This document shows positions 1 through 12,645 of a stretch of 64,000 nt of DNA, in pieces. Made by a program: the position numbers and the translations under genes. Position 1 is the stretch's first letter. Every line of letters starts with the position of its first letter. The stretch is from positions 1,860,001 through 1,924,000 of the forward strand of contig NW_025963557.1 in the NCBI RefSeq assembly GCF_910591885.1. Direction: 5' to 3'. Source of the stretch: Bombus terrestris. Its lineage: Eukaryota > Arthropoda > Insecta > Hymenoptera > Apidae. The notes under the pieces are model-generated. The model did no database searches and was not told the DNA's origin. It saw only the letters and a list, made by a program, of their open reading frames with translations.

Positions 1-73
1 CGTAATATTGTGTTACTTTATGACGTACGACGTCATGTATTATTACTTTATGACGTATGACGTCGTGTAGTAT

Positions 74-87
74 TACGTTATAACGTA
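74..87. other. Perfect 14-bp palindrome of the consensus monomer (example)
   Basis: TACGTTATAACGTA equals its own reverse complement. It occupies monomer positions 14-27 and recurs in every monomer with the GTTATAAC core; this is an early clean copy. The frequent variant with GATATAAC breaks one arm, so palindromic and non-palindromic monomers are interspersed. Whether it extrudes as a cruciform or binds a dimeric protein is unknown. Confidence 0.95.
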
Positions 88-146
88 TGACGTTATGTAT
101 TATTACGATATAACGTAATACGTTATGCAGAATTGGGTTATAACGT

Positions 147-156
147 ATGACGTCAT
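147..156. other. Palindrome ATGACGTCAT with CRE-type TGACGTCA core (example)
   Basis: ATGACGTCAT spans the junction of two monomers (position 27 of one to position 6 of the next). Its core, TGACGTCA, is the consensus site of CREB/ATF-type bZIP proteins, and ACGT-core sites are also bound by plant bZIPs. It recurs wherever a monomer starts with CGTCAT; by eye that is several hundred copies (not counted). Its dyad centre lies 11 bp from that of the 14-bp palindrome in the preceding half of the repeat. Binding is inference; only the sequence is seen. Confidence 0.9.
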
Positions 157-318
157 GTAGTATTATGTTATAACGTATGACGTCATGTAGTATTACGATA
201 TAACGTACAACGTTATGTTGTATTACGTTATAACGTATCATGTCATGTAGTATAACGTTATAACGTATGACGTTATGGAGTATTACGTTATAACGTATGA
301 TGTCATGTGGTATTACGT

Positions 319-337
319 TATTACGAATATCGTAATA
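319..337. other. 19-bp imperfect palindrome in a variant monomer pair (example)
   Basis: TATTACGA, three bases (ATA), then TCGTAATA form 8-bp inverted arms. It arises where a unit ending in TTACGAATAT is followed by a unit starting CGTAATATTG. The same combination is seen at 1699-1717, 5119-5137 and 6469-6487, and further on. It is a variant-specific hairpin on top of the consensus palindromes. Confidence 0.85.
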
Positions 338-360
338 TTGTTTTACTTTATGACGTATGA

Positions 361-510
361 CGTCATGTAGTATTACTTTATGACGTATGACGTCATGTAG
401 TATTACTTTATGACGTATGACGTCATGTAGTATTACTTTATGACGTATGACGTCATGTAGTATTACTTTATGACGTATGACGTCATGTAGTATTACTTTA
501 TGACGTATGA
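361..510. repeat. Run of five identical monomers
   Basis: Five consecutive units are identical, each with TATTACTTTA at positions 11-20 and TGACGTATGA at 21-30. The same run of five is at 5161-5310, inside a higher-order copy 4,800 bp away. Runs of this variant elsewhere have two or three units (for example 2221-2310 with three and its copy 4081-4140 with two), so run length changes by whole monomers between copies. Confidence 0.9.
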
Positions 511-1920
511 CGTCATGTAGTATTAGGTTACAACGTATGACGTCATGTAGTATTAGGTTACAACGTATGACGTTATGTATTATTACGATATAACGTATGA
601 CGTTATGCAGTATTAGGCTATAACGTATGACGTCATGTAGTTTTGCGTTATAACGTATGACGTTATGTAGTATTACGATATAACGTATGACGTCATGTGG
701 TGTTACGTTATTGCGAATAACGTTATATTGTGTTACTTTATGACGTATGACGTCATGTAGTATTAGGTTACAACGTATGACGTCATGTAGTATTAGGTTA
801 CAACGTATGACGTTATGTATTATTACGATATAACGTATGACGTTATGCAGTATTAGGCTATAACGTATGACGTCATGTAGTTTTGCGTTATAACGTATGA
901 CGTTATGTAGTATTACGATATAACGTATGAGGTCATGTGGTATTACATTAGTACGAATATCGTAATATTGTGTTACTTTATGACGTACGACGTCATGTAG
1001 TATTACGTTATAACGTATGACGGTATGTAGTATTATGTTATTCCGTATAACGTTATGTATTATTACGATATAACGAACAACGTCATATAGAATTACGATA
1101 TAACGCACAACGTTATGTCGTATTACGTTATAACGTATCATGTCATGTAGTATTACATTATAACATATGACGTCATGTAGTGTTACGATATAACGTACAA
1201 CGATATATAGAATTTCGATATAACGTACAACGATATATAGAATTTCGATATAACGCACAACGTTATGTCGTATTACGTTATAACGTATCATGTCATGTAG
1301 CATTACGTTATAACGTATGACGGTATGTAGTATTGCGTTATTCCGTATAACGTTATATAGTGTTACGTTATAAAGTATGACGTCATGTAGTATTACGTTA
1401 TAACGTATGACGTCATGTAGTATTACGATATAACGTACAACGTTATGTCGTATTACGTTATAACGTATCATGTCATGTAGTATTACGTTATAACGTATGC
1501 CGTCATGTAGTATTACGTTATAACATATGACGTCATGTAGTATTACGATATAACGTACAACGTTATATAGAATTACGATATAACGCACAACGTTATGTCC
1601 TATTACGTTATAACGTATGACGTCATGTAGTATTACGTTATAACGTATGACGTTATGGGGTATTACGTTATAACGTATGAGGTCATGTGGTATTACGTTA
1701 TTACGAATATCGTAATATTGTGATACTTTATGACGTATGACGCCATGTAGTATTACGTTATAACGTATGGCGTTATGTAGTATTACGATTTAACGTATGA
1801 CGTCATGTGGTATTACGTTATTGCGAATAACGTTATATTGTGTTACTTTATTATGTATGACGTCATGTAGTATTACGTTATAACGTATGACGGTATGTAG
1901 TATTACGTTATTCCGTATAA

Positions 1921-4900
1921 CGTTATATAGTGTTACTTTATGACGTACGACGTTATGTAGTATTACTTTATGACGTGTGACGTCATGTGGTATTACGTTA
2001 TTGCGAATAACGTTATATTGTGTTACTTTATGACGTATGACGTCATGTAGTATTACGTTATAACGTATGACGGTATGTAGTATTACGTTATTCCGTATAA
2101 CGTTATATCGTGTTACTTTATGACGTATGACGTCATGTAGTATCACTTTATGACATATGACGTCATGTAGTATTAGGTTACAACGTATGACGTTATGTAT
2201 TATTACGATATAACGTATGACGTCATGTAGTATTACTTTATGACGTATGACGTCATGTAGTATTACTTTATGACGTATGACGTCATGTAGTATTACTTTA
2301 TGACGTATGACGTCATGTAGTATTAGGTTACAACGTATGACGTCATGTAGTATTAGGTTACAACGTATGACGTTATGTATTATTACGATATAACGTATGA
2401 CGTTATGTATTATTACGATATAACGTATGACGTCATGTAGTATTGCGTAATAACGTATGCCGTCATGTAGTATTACGTTATAACATATGACGTCATGTAG
2501 TATTACGATATAACGTACAACGTTATATAGAATTACGATATAACGCACAACGTTATGTCGTATTACGTTATAACGTATCATGTCATGTAGTATTACGTTA
2601 TAACGTATGACGTTATGGAGTATTACGTTATAACGTATGAGGTCATGTGGTATTACGTTATTACGAATAACGTTATATTGTGTTACTTTATGACGTATGT
2701 CGTCATGTAGTATTACTTTATGACGTATGACGTCATGTAGTATTACTTTATGACGTATGACGTCATGTAGTATTACTTTATGACGTATGACCTCATGTAG
2801 TATTAGGTTACAACGTATGACGTTATGTATTATTACGATATAACGTATGACGTTATGTATTATTACGATATAACGTATGACGTTATGTAGCATTACGTTA
2901 TAACGTATGAGGTCATGTGGTATTACATTAGTACGAATATCGTAATATTGTGTTACTTTATGACGTATGACGTCATGTAGTATTAGGTTGCAACGTATGA
3001 CGTTATGTATTATTACGATATAACGTATGACGTTATTCAGTATTAGGTTATAACGTATGACGTTCTGTATTATTACGATATAACGTATGACGTTATGCAG
3101 TATTAGGTTATAACGTATGACGTCATATAGTTTTGCGTTATAACGTATGACGTTATGTAGTATTACGATATAACGTATGACGTCATCTGGTGTTACGTTA
3201 TTGCGAATAACGTTATATTGTGCTACTTTGTGACGTATGACGTAATGTAGTATTACGTTATAACATATGACGGTATGTAGTATTACGTTATTCGGTATAA
3301 CGTTATATAGTGTTACTTTATGAAGTATGACGTTATGTTGTATTACGTTATAGCGTATGACGTTATGGAGCATTACGTTATAACGTATGAGGTCATGTGG
3401 TATTACATTAGTACGAATATCGTAATATTGTGTTACTTTATGACGTACGACGTCATGTATTATTACTTTATGACGTATGACGTCGTGTAGTATTACGTTA
3501 TAACGTATGACGTTATGTATTATTACGATATAACGTAATACGTTATGCAGAATTGGGTTATAACGTATGACGTCATGTAGTATTATGTTATAACGTATGA
3601 CGTCATGTAGTATTACGATATAACGTACAACGTTATGTCGTATTACGTTATAACGTATCATGTCATGTAGTATAACGTTATAACGTATGACGTTATGGAG
3701 TATTACGTTATAACGTATGACGGTATGTAGTATTACGTTATTCCGTATAACGTTATATAGTGTTACTTTATGACGTACGACGTTATGTAGTATTACTTTA
3801 TGACGTGTGACGTCATGTGGTATTACGTTATTGCGAATAACGTTATATTGTGTTACTTTATGACGTATGACGTCATGTAGTATTACGTTATAACGTATGA
3901 CGGTATGTAGTATTACGTTATTCCGTATAACGTTATATCGTGTTACTTTATGACGTATGACGTCATGTAGTATCACTTTATGACATATGACGTCATGTAG
4001 TATCACTTTATGACATATGACGTCATGTAGTATTAGGTTACAACGTATGACGTTATGTATTATTACGATATAACGTATGACGTCATGTAGTATTACTTTA
4101 TGACGTATGACGTCATGTAGTATTACTTTATGACGTATGACGTCATGTAGTATTAGGTTACAACGTATGACGTCATGTAGTATTAGGTTACAACGTATGA
4201 CGTTATGTATTATTACGATATAACGTATGACGTTATGTATTATTACGATATAACGTATGACGTCATGTAGTATTGCGTAATAACGTATGCCGTCATGTAG
4301 TATTACGTTATAACATATGACGTCATGTAGTATTACGATATAACGTACAACGTTATATAGAATTACGATATAACGCACAACGTTATGTCGTATTACGTTA
4401 TAACGTATCATGTCATGTAGTATTACGTTATAACGTATGACGTTATGGAGTATTACGTTATAACGTATGAGGTCATGTGGTATTACGTTATTACGAATAA
4501 CGTTATATTGTGTTACTTTATGACGTATGTCGTCATGTAGTATTACTTTATGACGTATGACGTCATGTAGTATTACTTTATGACGTATGACGTCATGTAG
4601 TATTACTTTATGACGTATGACCTCATGTAGTATTAGGTTACAACGTATGACGTTATGTATTATTACGATATAACGTATGACGTTATGTATTATTACGATA
4701 TAACGTATGACGTTATGTAGCATTACGTTATAACGTATGAGGTCATGTGGTATTACATTAGTACGAATATCGTAATATTGTGTTACTTTATGACGTATGA
4801 CGTCATGTAGTATTAGGTTGCAACGTATGACGTTATGTATTATTACGATATAACGTATGACGTTATTCAGTATTAGGTTATAACGTATGACGTTCTGTAT

Positions 4901-4980
4901 TATTACGATATAACGTATGACGTTATGCAGTATTAGGTTATAACGTATGACGTCATGTAGTTTTGCGTTATAACGTATGA
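1921..4980. repeat. Region A duplication, period about 1,830 bp
   Basis: Bases 1921-3150 recur at 3751-4980. Shared rare variants include TATCACTTTA at 2131 and 3961, CGTTCTGTAT at 3061 and 4891, and CGTTATTCAG at 3031 and 4861. The second copy gained one monomer (a repeated TATCACTTTA unit at 3991) and lost one from a three-unit run (2221-2310 against 4081-4140), so the offset goes from 1,830 to 1,860 and back to 1,830. Confidence 0.85.
3421..3720. repeat. Recurring 10-monomer phrase (copies at 1 and 8821)
   Basis: The 300 bases match 1-300 with one difference noted (position 219 against 3639) and 8821-9120 with only a few differences. Diagnostic marks are the GTAATACG junction followed by CAGAATTGGG, and TATAACGTTA. 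The flanking order after the phrase differs (1-300 continues like 5041 onward; 3421-3720 continues like 1891 onward), so the phrase sits at exchange points between higher-order units. Confidence 0.8.
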
Positions 4981-5040
4981 CGTCATGTAGTATTACGATA
5001 TAACGTACAACGTTATGTCGTATTACGTTATAACGTATCA

Positions 5041-6690
5041 TGTCATGTAGTATAACGTTATAACGTATGACGTTATGGAGTATTACGTTATAACGTATGA
5101 TGTCATGTGGTTATACGTTATTACGAATATCGTAATATTGTTTTACTTTATGACGTATGACGTCATGTAGTATTACTTTATGACGTATGACGTCATGTAG
5201 TATTACTTTATGACGTATGACGTCATGTAGTATTACTTTATGACGTATGACGTCATGTAGTATTACTTTATGACGTATGACGTCATGTAGTATTACTTTA
5301 TGACGTATGACGTCATGTAGTATTAGGTTACAACGTATGACGTCATGTAGTATTAGGTTACAACGTATGACGTTATGTATTATTACGATATAACGTATGA
5401 CGTTATGCAGTATTAGGCTATAACGTATGACGTCATGTAGTTTTGCGTTATAACGTATGACGTTATGTAGTATTACGATATAACGTATGACGTCATGTGG
5501 TGTTACGTTATTGCGAATAACGTTATATTGTGTTACTTTATGACGTATGACGTCATGTAGTATTAGGTTACAACGTATGACGTCATGTAGTATTAGGTTA
5601 CAACGTATGACGTTATGTATTATTACGATATAACGTATGACGTTATGCAGTATTAGGCTATAACGTATGACGTCATGTAGTTTTGCGTTATAACGTATGA
5701 CGTTATGTAGTATTACGATATAACGTATGAGGTCATGTGGTATTACATTAGTACGAATATCGTAATATTGTGTTACTTTATGACGTACGACGTCATGTAG
5801 TATTACGTTATAACGTATGACGGTATGTAGTATTATGTTATTCCGTATAACGTTATGTATTATTACGATATAACGAACAACGTCATATAGAATTACGATA
5901 TAACGCACAACGTTATGTCGTATTACGTTATAACGTATCATGTCATGTAGTATTACATTATAACATATGACGTCATGTAGTGTTACGATATAACGTACAA
6001 CGATATATAGAATTTCGATATAACGCACAACGTTATGTCGTATTACGTTATAACGTATCATGTCATGTAGCATTACGTTATAACGTATGACGGTATGTAG
6101 TATTGCGTTATTCCGTATAACGTTATATAGTGTTACGTTATAAAGTATGACGTCATGTAGTATTACGTTATAACGTATGACGTCATGTAGTATTACGATA
6201 TAACGTACAACGTTATGTCGTATTACGTTATAACGTATCATGTCATGTAGTATTACGTTATAACGTATGCCGTCATGTAGTATTACGTTATAACATATGA
6301 CGTCATGTAGTATTACGATATAACGTACAACGTTATATAGAATTACGATATAACGCACAACGTTATGTCCTATTACGTTATAACGTATGACGTCATGTAG
6401 TATTACGTTATAACGTATGACGTTATGGGGTATTACGTTATAACGTATGAGGTCATGTGGTATTACGTTATTACGAATATCGTAATATTGTGATACTTTA
6501 TGACGTATGACGCCATGTAGTATTACGTTATAACGTATGGCGTTATGTAGTATTACGATTTAACGTATGACGTCATGTGGTATTACGTTATTGCGAATAA
6601 CGTTATATTGTGTTACTTTATTATGTATGACGTCATGTAGTATTACGTTATAACGTATGACGGTATGTAGTATTACGTTATTCCGTATAA
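5041..6690. repeat. Region A higher-order copy of bases 241-1920
   Basis: The match begins at offset 4,800 and falls to 4,770 after one AATTTCGATA monomer present twice in the first copy (1201-1260) and once here (6001-6030). Shared rare marks include GTTATGTCC at 1591 and 6361 and GATTTAACG at about 1788 and 6558. The copies separate near 1,921/6,691, where this one reads TGTTACTTTT TGAAG. Confidence 0.85.
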
Positions 6691-9600
6691 CGTTATATAG
6701 TGTTACTTTTTGAAGTATGACGTTATGTTGTATTACGTTATAACGTATGACGTTATGGAGTATTACGTTATAACGTATGAGGTCATGTGGTATTACATTA
6801 TTACGAATATCGTAATATTGTGTTACTTTATGACGTACGACGTTATGTAGTATTACTTTATGACGTATGACGTCATGTGGTATTACGTTATTGCGAATAA
6901 CGTTATATTGTGTTACTTTATGACGTATGACGTCATGTAGTATTACGTTATAACGTATGACGGTATGTAGTATTACGTTATTCCGTATAACGTTATATCG
7001 TGTTACTTTATGACGTATGACGTCATGTAGTATCACTTTATGACATATGACGTCATGTAGTATTAGGTTACAACGTATGACGTTATGTATTATTACGATA
7101 TAACGTATGACGTTATGTATTATTACGATATAACGTATGACGTCATGTAGTATTGCGTAATAACGTATGCCGTCATGTAGTATTAGGTTACAACGTATGA
7201 CGTTATGTATTATTACGATATAACGTATGACGTTATGTATTATTACGATATAACGTATGACGTCATGTAGTATTGCGTAATAACGTATGCCGTCATGTAG
7301 TATTACGTTATAACATATGACGTCATGTAGTATTACGATATAACGTACAACGTTATATAGAATTACGATATAACGCACAACGTTATGTCGTATTACGTTA
7401 TAACGTATCATGTCATGTAGTATTACGTTATAACGTATGACGTTGTGGAGTATTACGTTATAACGTATGAGGTCATGTGGTATTACGTTATTACGAATAA
7501 CGTTATATTGTGTTACTTTATGACGTATGACGTCATGTAGTATTACTTTATGACGTATGACGTCATGTAGTATTACTTTATGACGTATGACCTCATGTAG
7601 TATTAGGTTACAACGTATGACGTTATGTATTATTACGATATAACGTATGACGTTATGTATTATTACGATATAACGTATGACGTTATGTAGCATTACGTTA
7701 TAACGTATGAGGTCATGTGGTATTACATTAGTACGAATATCGTAATATTGTGTTACTTTATGACGTATGACGTCATGTAGTATTAGGTTGCAACGTATGA
7801 CGTTATGTATTATTACGATATAACGTATGACGTTATGCAGCATTAGGTTATAACGTATGACGTCATGTAGTTTTGCGTTATAACGTATGACGTTATGTAG
7901 TATTACGATATAACGTATGACGTTATGTAGTATTACGATACAACGTATGACGTCATGTGGTGTTACGTTATTGCGAATAACGTTATATAGTGTTACTTTA
8001 AGAAGTATGACGTTATGTTGTATTACGATATAGCGTATGACGTCATGTGGTATTACGTTATTACGAATAACGTTATATAGTGTTACTTTATGACGTATGA
8101 CGTCATGTAGTATTAGGTTACAACGTATGACGTTATGTATTATTACGATATAACGTATGACGTTATGCAGCATTAGGTTATAACGTATGACGTCATGTAG
8201 TTTTGCGTTATAACGTATGACGTTATGTAGTATTACGATATAACGTATGACGTCATGTAGTGTTACGTTATTGCGAATAACGTTATATTGTGCTACTTTG
8301 TGACGTATGACGTAATGTAGTATTACGTTATAACGTATGACGTCATGTGGTATTACTTTATTACGAATAACGTTATATTGTGTTTCTTTATGACGTATGA
8401 CGTCATGTAGTATTACTTTATGACGTATGACGTCATGCAGTATTTTGTTACAACGTATGACGTTCTGTATTATTACGATATAACGTATGACGTTATGCAG
8501 TATTAGGTTATAACGTATGACGTCATGTAGTTTTGCGTTATAACGTATGACGTTATGTAGTATTACGATATAACGTATGACGTCATGTGGTGTTACGTTA
8601 TTGCGAATAACGTTATATTGTGCTACTTTGTGACGTATGACGTAATGTAGTATTACGTTATAACATATGACGGTATGTAGTATTACGTTATTCGGTATAA
8701 CGTTATATAGTGTTACTTTATGAAGTATGACGTTATGTTGTATTACGTTATAGCGTATGACGTTATGGAGCATTACGTTATAACGTATGAGGTCATGTGG
8801 TATTACATTAGTACGAATATCGTAATATTGTGTTACTTTATGACGTACGACGTCATGTATTATTACTTTATGACGTATGACGTCGTGTAGTATTACGTTA
8901 TAACGTATGACGTTATGTATTATTACGATATAACGTAATACGTTATGCAGAATTGGGTTATAACGTATGACGTCATGTAGTATTACGTTATAACGTATGA
9001 CGTCATGTAGTATTACGATATAACGTACAACGTTATGTCGTATTACGTTATAACGTATCATGTCATGTAGTATAACGTTATAACGTATGAAGTTATGGAG
9101 TATTACGTTATAACGTATGATGTCATGTGGTATTACGTTATTACGAATATCGTAATATTGTTTTACTTTATGACGTATGACGTCATGTAGTATTACTTTA
9201 TGACGTATGACGTCATGTAGTATTACTTTATGACGTATGACGTCATGTAGTATTAGGTTACAACGTATGACGTCATGTAGTATTACGATATAACGTATGA
9301 CGTTATGTAGTATTACGATATAACGTATGACGTCATGTGGTGTTACGTAATTGCGAATAACGTTATATTGTGTTACTTTATGACGTATGACGTCATGTAG
9401 TATTAGGTTACAACGTATGACGTTATGTATTATTACGTTATAACGTAGGACGTTATGTATTATTACGATATAACGTATGACGTCATGTAGTATTACTTTA
9501 TGACGTATGACGTCATGTAGTATTACGTTATAACGTATGACGTCATGTAGTATTACGTTATTACGAATATCGTAATATTGTGTTACTTTATGACGTATGA

Positions 9601-10890
9601 CGTCATGTAGTATTACTTTATGACGTATGACGTCATGTAGTATTACTTTATGACGTATGACGTCATGTAGTATTAGGTTACAACGTATGACGTCATGTAG
9701 TATTAGGTTACAACGTATGACGTTATGTATTATTGCGATATAACGTATGACGTTATGCAGTATTAGGCTATAACGTATGACGTCATGTAGTTTTGCGTTA
9801 TAACGTATGACGTTATGTAGTATTACGATATAACCTATGACGTCATGTGGTGTTACGTTATTGCGAATAACGTTATATTGTGTTACTTTATGACGTATGA
9901 CGTCATGTAGTATTAGGTTACAACGTATGACGTCATGTATTATTACGATATAACGTATGACGTTATGTATTATTACGATATAACGTATGACGTTATGCAG
10001 TATTAGGCTATAACGTATGACGTCATGTAGTTTTGCGTTATAACGTATGACGTTATGTAGTATTACGATATAACGTATGAGGTCATGTGGTATTACATTA
10101 GTACGAACATCGTAATATTGTGTTACTTTATGACGTACGACGTCATGTAGTATTACGTTATAACGTATGACGGTATGTAGTATTATGTTATTCCGTATAA
10201 CGTTATGTATTATTACGATATAACGAACAACGTCATATAGAATTACGATATAACGCACAACGTTATGTCGTATTACGTTATAACGTATCATGTCATGTAG
10301 TATTACATTATAACATATGACGTCATGTAGTGTTACGATATAACGTACAACGTTATATAGAATTTCGATATAACGCACAACGTTATGTCGTATTACGTTA
10401 TAACGTATCATGTCATGTAGCATTACGTTATAACGTATGACGTCATGTGGTGTTACGTTATTGCGAATAACGTTATATTGTGTTACTTTATGACGTATGA
10501 CGTCATGTAGTATTAGGTTACAACGTATGACGTCATGTATTATTACGATATAACGTATGACGTTATGTATTATTACGATATAACGTATGACGTTATGCAG
10601 TATTAGGCTATAACGTATGACGTCATGTAGTATTGCGTTATTCCGTATAACGTTATATAGTGTTACGTTATAAAGTATGACGTCATGTAGTATTACGTTA
10701 TAACGTATGACGTCATGTAGTATTACGATATAACGTACAACGTTATGTCGTATTACGTTATAACGTATCATGTCATGTAGTATTACGTTATAACGTATGC
10801 CGTCATGTAGTATTACGTTATAACATATGACGTCATGTAGTATTACGATATAACGTACAACGTTATATAGAATTACGATATAACGCACAA

Positions 10891-12600
10891 CGTTATGTCC
10901 TATTACGTTATAACGTATGACGTCATGTAGTATTACGTTATAACGTATGACGTTATGGGGTATTACGTTATAACGTATGAGGTCATGTGGTATTACGTTA
11001 TTACGAATATCGTAATATTGTGATACTTTATGACGTATGACGCCATGTAGTATTACGTTATAACGTATGGCGTTATGTAGTATTACGATTTAACGTATGA
11101 CGTCATGTGGTATTACGTTATTGCGAATAACGTTATATTGTGTTACTTTATTATGTATGACGTCATGTAGTATTACGTTATAACGTATGACGGTATGTAG
11201 TATTACGTTATTCCGTATAACGTTATATAGTGTTACTTTTTGAAGTATGACGTTATGTTGTATTACGTTATAACGTATGACGTTATGGAGTATTACGTTA
11301 TAACGTATGAGGTCATGTGGTATTACATTATTACGAATATCGTAATATTGTGTTACTTTATGACGTACGACGTCATGTAGTATTACTTTATGACGTATGA
11401 CGTCATGTGGTATTACGTTATTGCGAATAACGTTATATTGTGTTACTTTATGACGTATGACGTCATGTAGTATTACGTTATAATGTATGACGGTATGTAG
11501 TATTACGTTATTCCGTATAACGTTATATCGTGTTACTTTATGACGTATGACGTCATGTAGTATCACTTTATGACATATGACGTCATGTAGTATTAGGTTA
11601 CAACGTATGACGTTATGTATTATTACGATATAACGTATGACGTTATGTATTATTACGATATAACGTATGACGTCATGTAGTATTGCGTAATAACGTATGC
11701 CGTCATGTAGTATTAGGTTACAACGTATGACGTTATGTATTATTACGATATAACGTATGACGTTATGTATTATTACGATATAACGTATGACGTCATGTAG
11801 TATTGCGTAATAACGTATGCCGTCATGTAGTATTACGTTATAACATATGACGTCATGTAGTATTACGATATAACGTACAACGTTATATAGAATTACGATA
11901 TAACGCACAACGTTATGTCGTATTACGTTATAACGTATCATGTCATGTAGTATTACGTTATAACGTATGCCGTCATGTAGTATTACGTTATAACGTATGA
12001 GGTCATGTGGTATTACGTTATTACGAATAACGTTATATTGTGTTACTTTATGACGTATGACGTCATGTAGTATTACTTTATGACGTATGACGTCATGTAG
12101 TATTACTTTATGACGTATGACGTCATGTAGTATTACTTTATGACGTATGACCTCATGTAGTATTAGGTTACAACGTATGACGTTATGTATTATTACGATA
12201 TAACGTATGACGTTATGTATTATTACGATATAACGTATGACGTTATGTAGCATTACGATATAACGTATGACGTCATGTGGTGTTACGTAATTGCGAATAA
12301 CGTTATATTGTGTTACTTTATGACGTATGACGTCATGTAGTATTAGGTTGCAACGTATGACGTTATGTATTATTACGATATAACGTATGACGTTATTCAG
12401 TATTAGGTTATAACGTATGACGTCATGTAGTTTTGCGTTATAACGTATGACGTTATGTAGTATTACGATACAACGTATGACGTCATGTGGTGTTACGTTA
12501 TTGCGAATAACGTTATATAGTGTTACTTTAAGAAGTATGACGTTATGTTGTATTACGATATAGCGTATGACGTCATGTGGTATTACGTTATTACGAATAA
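10891..12600. repeat. Region A higher-order copy of bases 6361-8070
   Basis: The offset is mostly 4,530 and briefly 4,560 where one monomer is gained. Shared rare marks are CGTTATGTCC, TGTTACTTTT TGAAG (6701 and 11231), the CCTCATG unit, and TTTAAGAAG (about 7998 and 12528). The match ends at 12,600, directly before the first 14-bp insertion marker, where this copy reads CGTTATATTG rather than CGTTATATAG. Confidence 0.85.
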
Positions 12601-12617
12601 CGTTATATTGTGTTACT

Positions 12618-12645
12618 TTATGTAGTATGACTTATGTAGTATGAC
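12618..12645 (+). repeat. 14-bp insertion marker 1
   Basis: TTATGTAGTATGAC occurs twice in direct tandem and ends the unbroken register of region A. The next unit reads GTGATGTAAC ATTTCTTTATAATGTACGA, then GGTATTACGAATAA (class alpha). The next marker is 1,604 bp downstream. Confidence 0.92.

Larger units (their letters stand above)
1..12617. repeat. Region A: satellite domain with unbroken 30-bp register
   Basis: Monomer starts fall at 1, 31, 61 and so on without a shift up to 12,601, giving 421 units to base 12,630. The 14-bp insertion that recurs through the rest of the window is absent. Higher-order copies within this domain have offsets of about 1,830, 3,420, 4,800/4,770, 5,400 and 4,020-4,560 bp, all multiples of 30. 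Pairs of copies differ by gain or loss of whole monomers as well as substitutions. Domain-typical variants include TATCACTTTA TGACATATGA (for example 2131-2160) and AATTTCGATA (for example 1211-1220). Compensating small indels inside a copy cannot be excluded by eye. Confidence 0.9.

Noticed and set aside
147..156. CRE-type TGACGTCA as a promoter element, with TATAA-like strings nearby as TATA boxes
   Set aside because: Both are part of the monomer and repeat every 30 bp with no gene downstream. Listed only as a sequence property.
1790..5041. Minus-strand open frame of about 1,083 codons made of ten-residue repeats, and the similar ones that follow across the window (for example 6560-10888, 22176-25163, 30074-33061)
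   Set aside because: They are the stop-free frame of a 30-bp satellite. Starts and ends fall where substitutions or 14-bp insertions happen to change frame, there is no non-repeat domain, and the same breaks are copied with the DNA. Not annotated as genes.
12618..12645. Insertion sequence or transposon end at the 14-bp marker
   Set aside because: The 14-bp duplication is derived from the monomer itself and encloses no foreign sequence or terminal inverted repeat, so target-site duplication by a mobile element is not supported.
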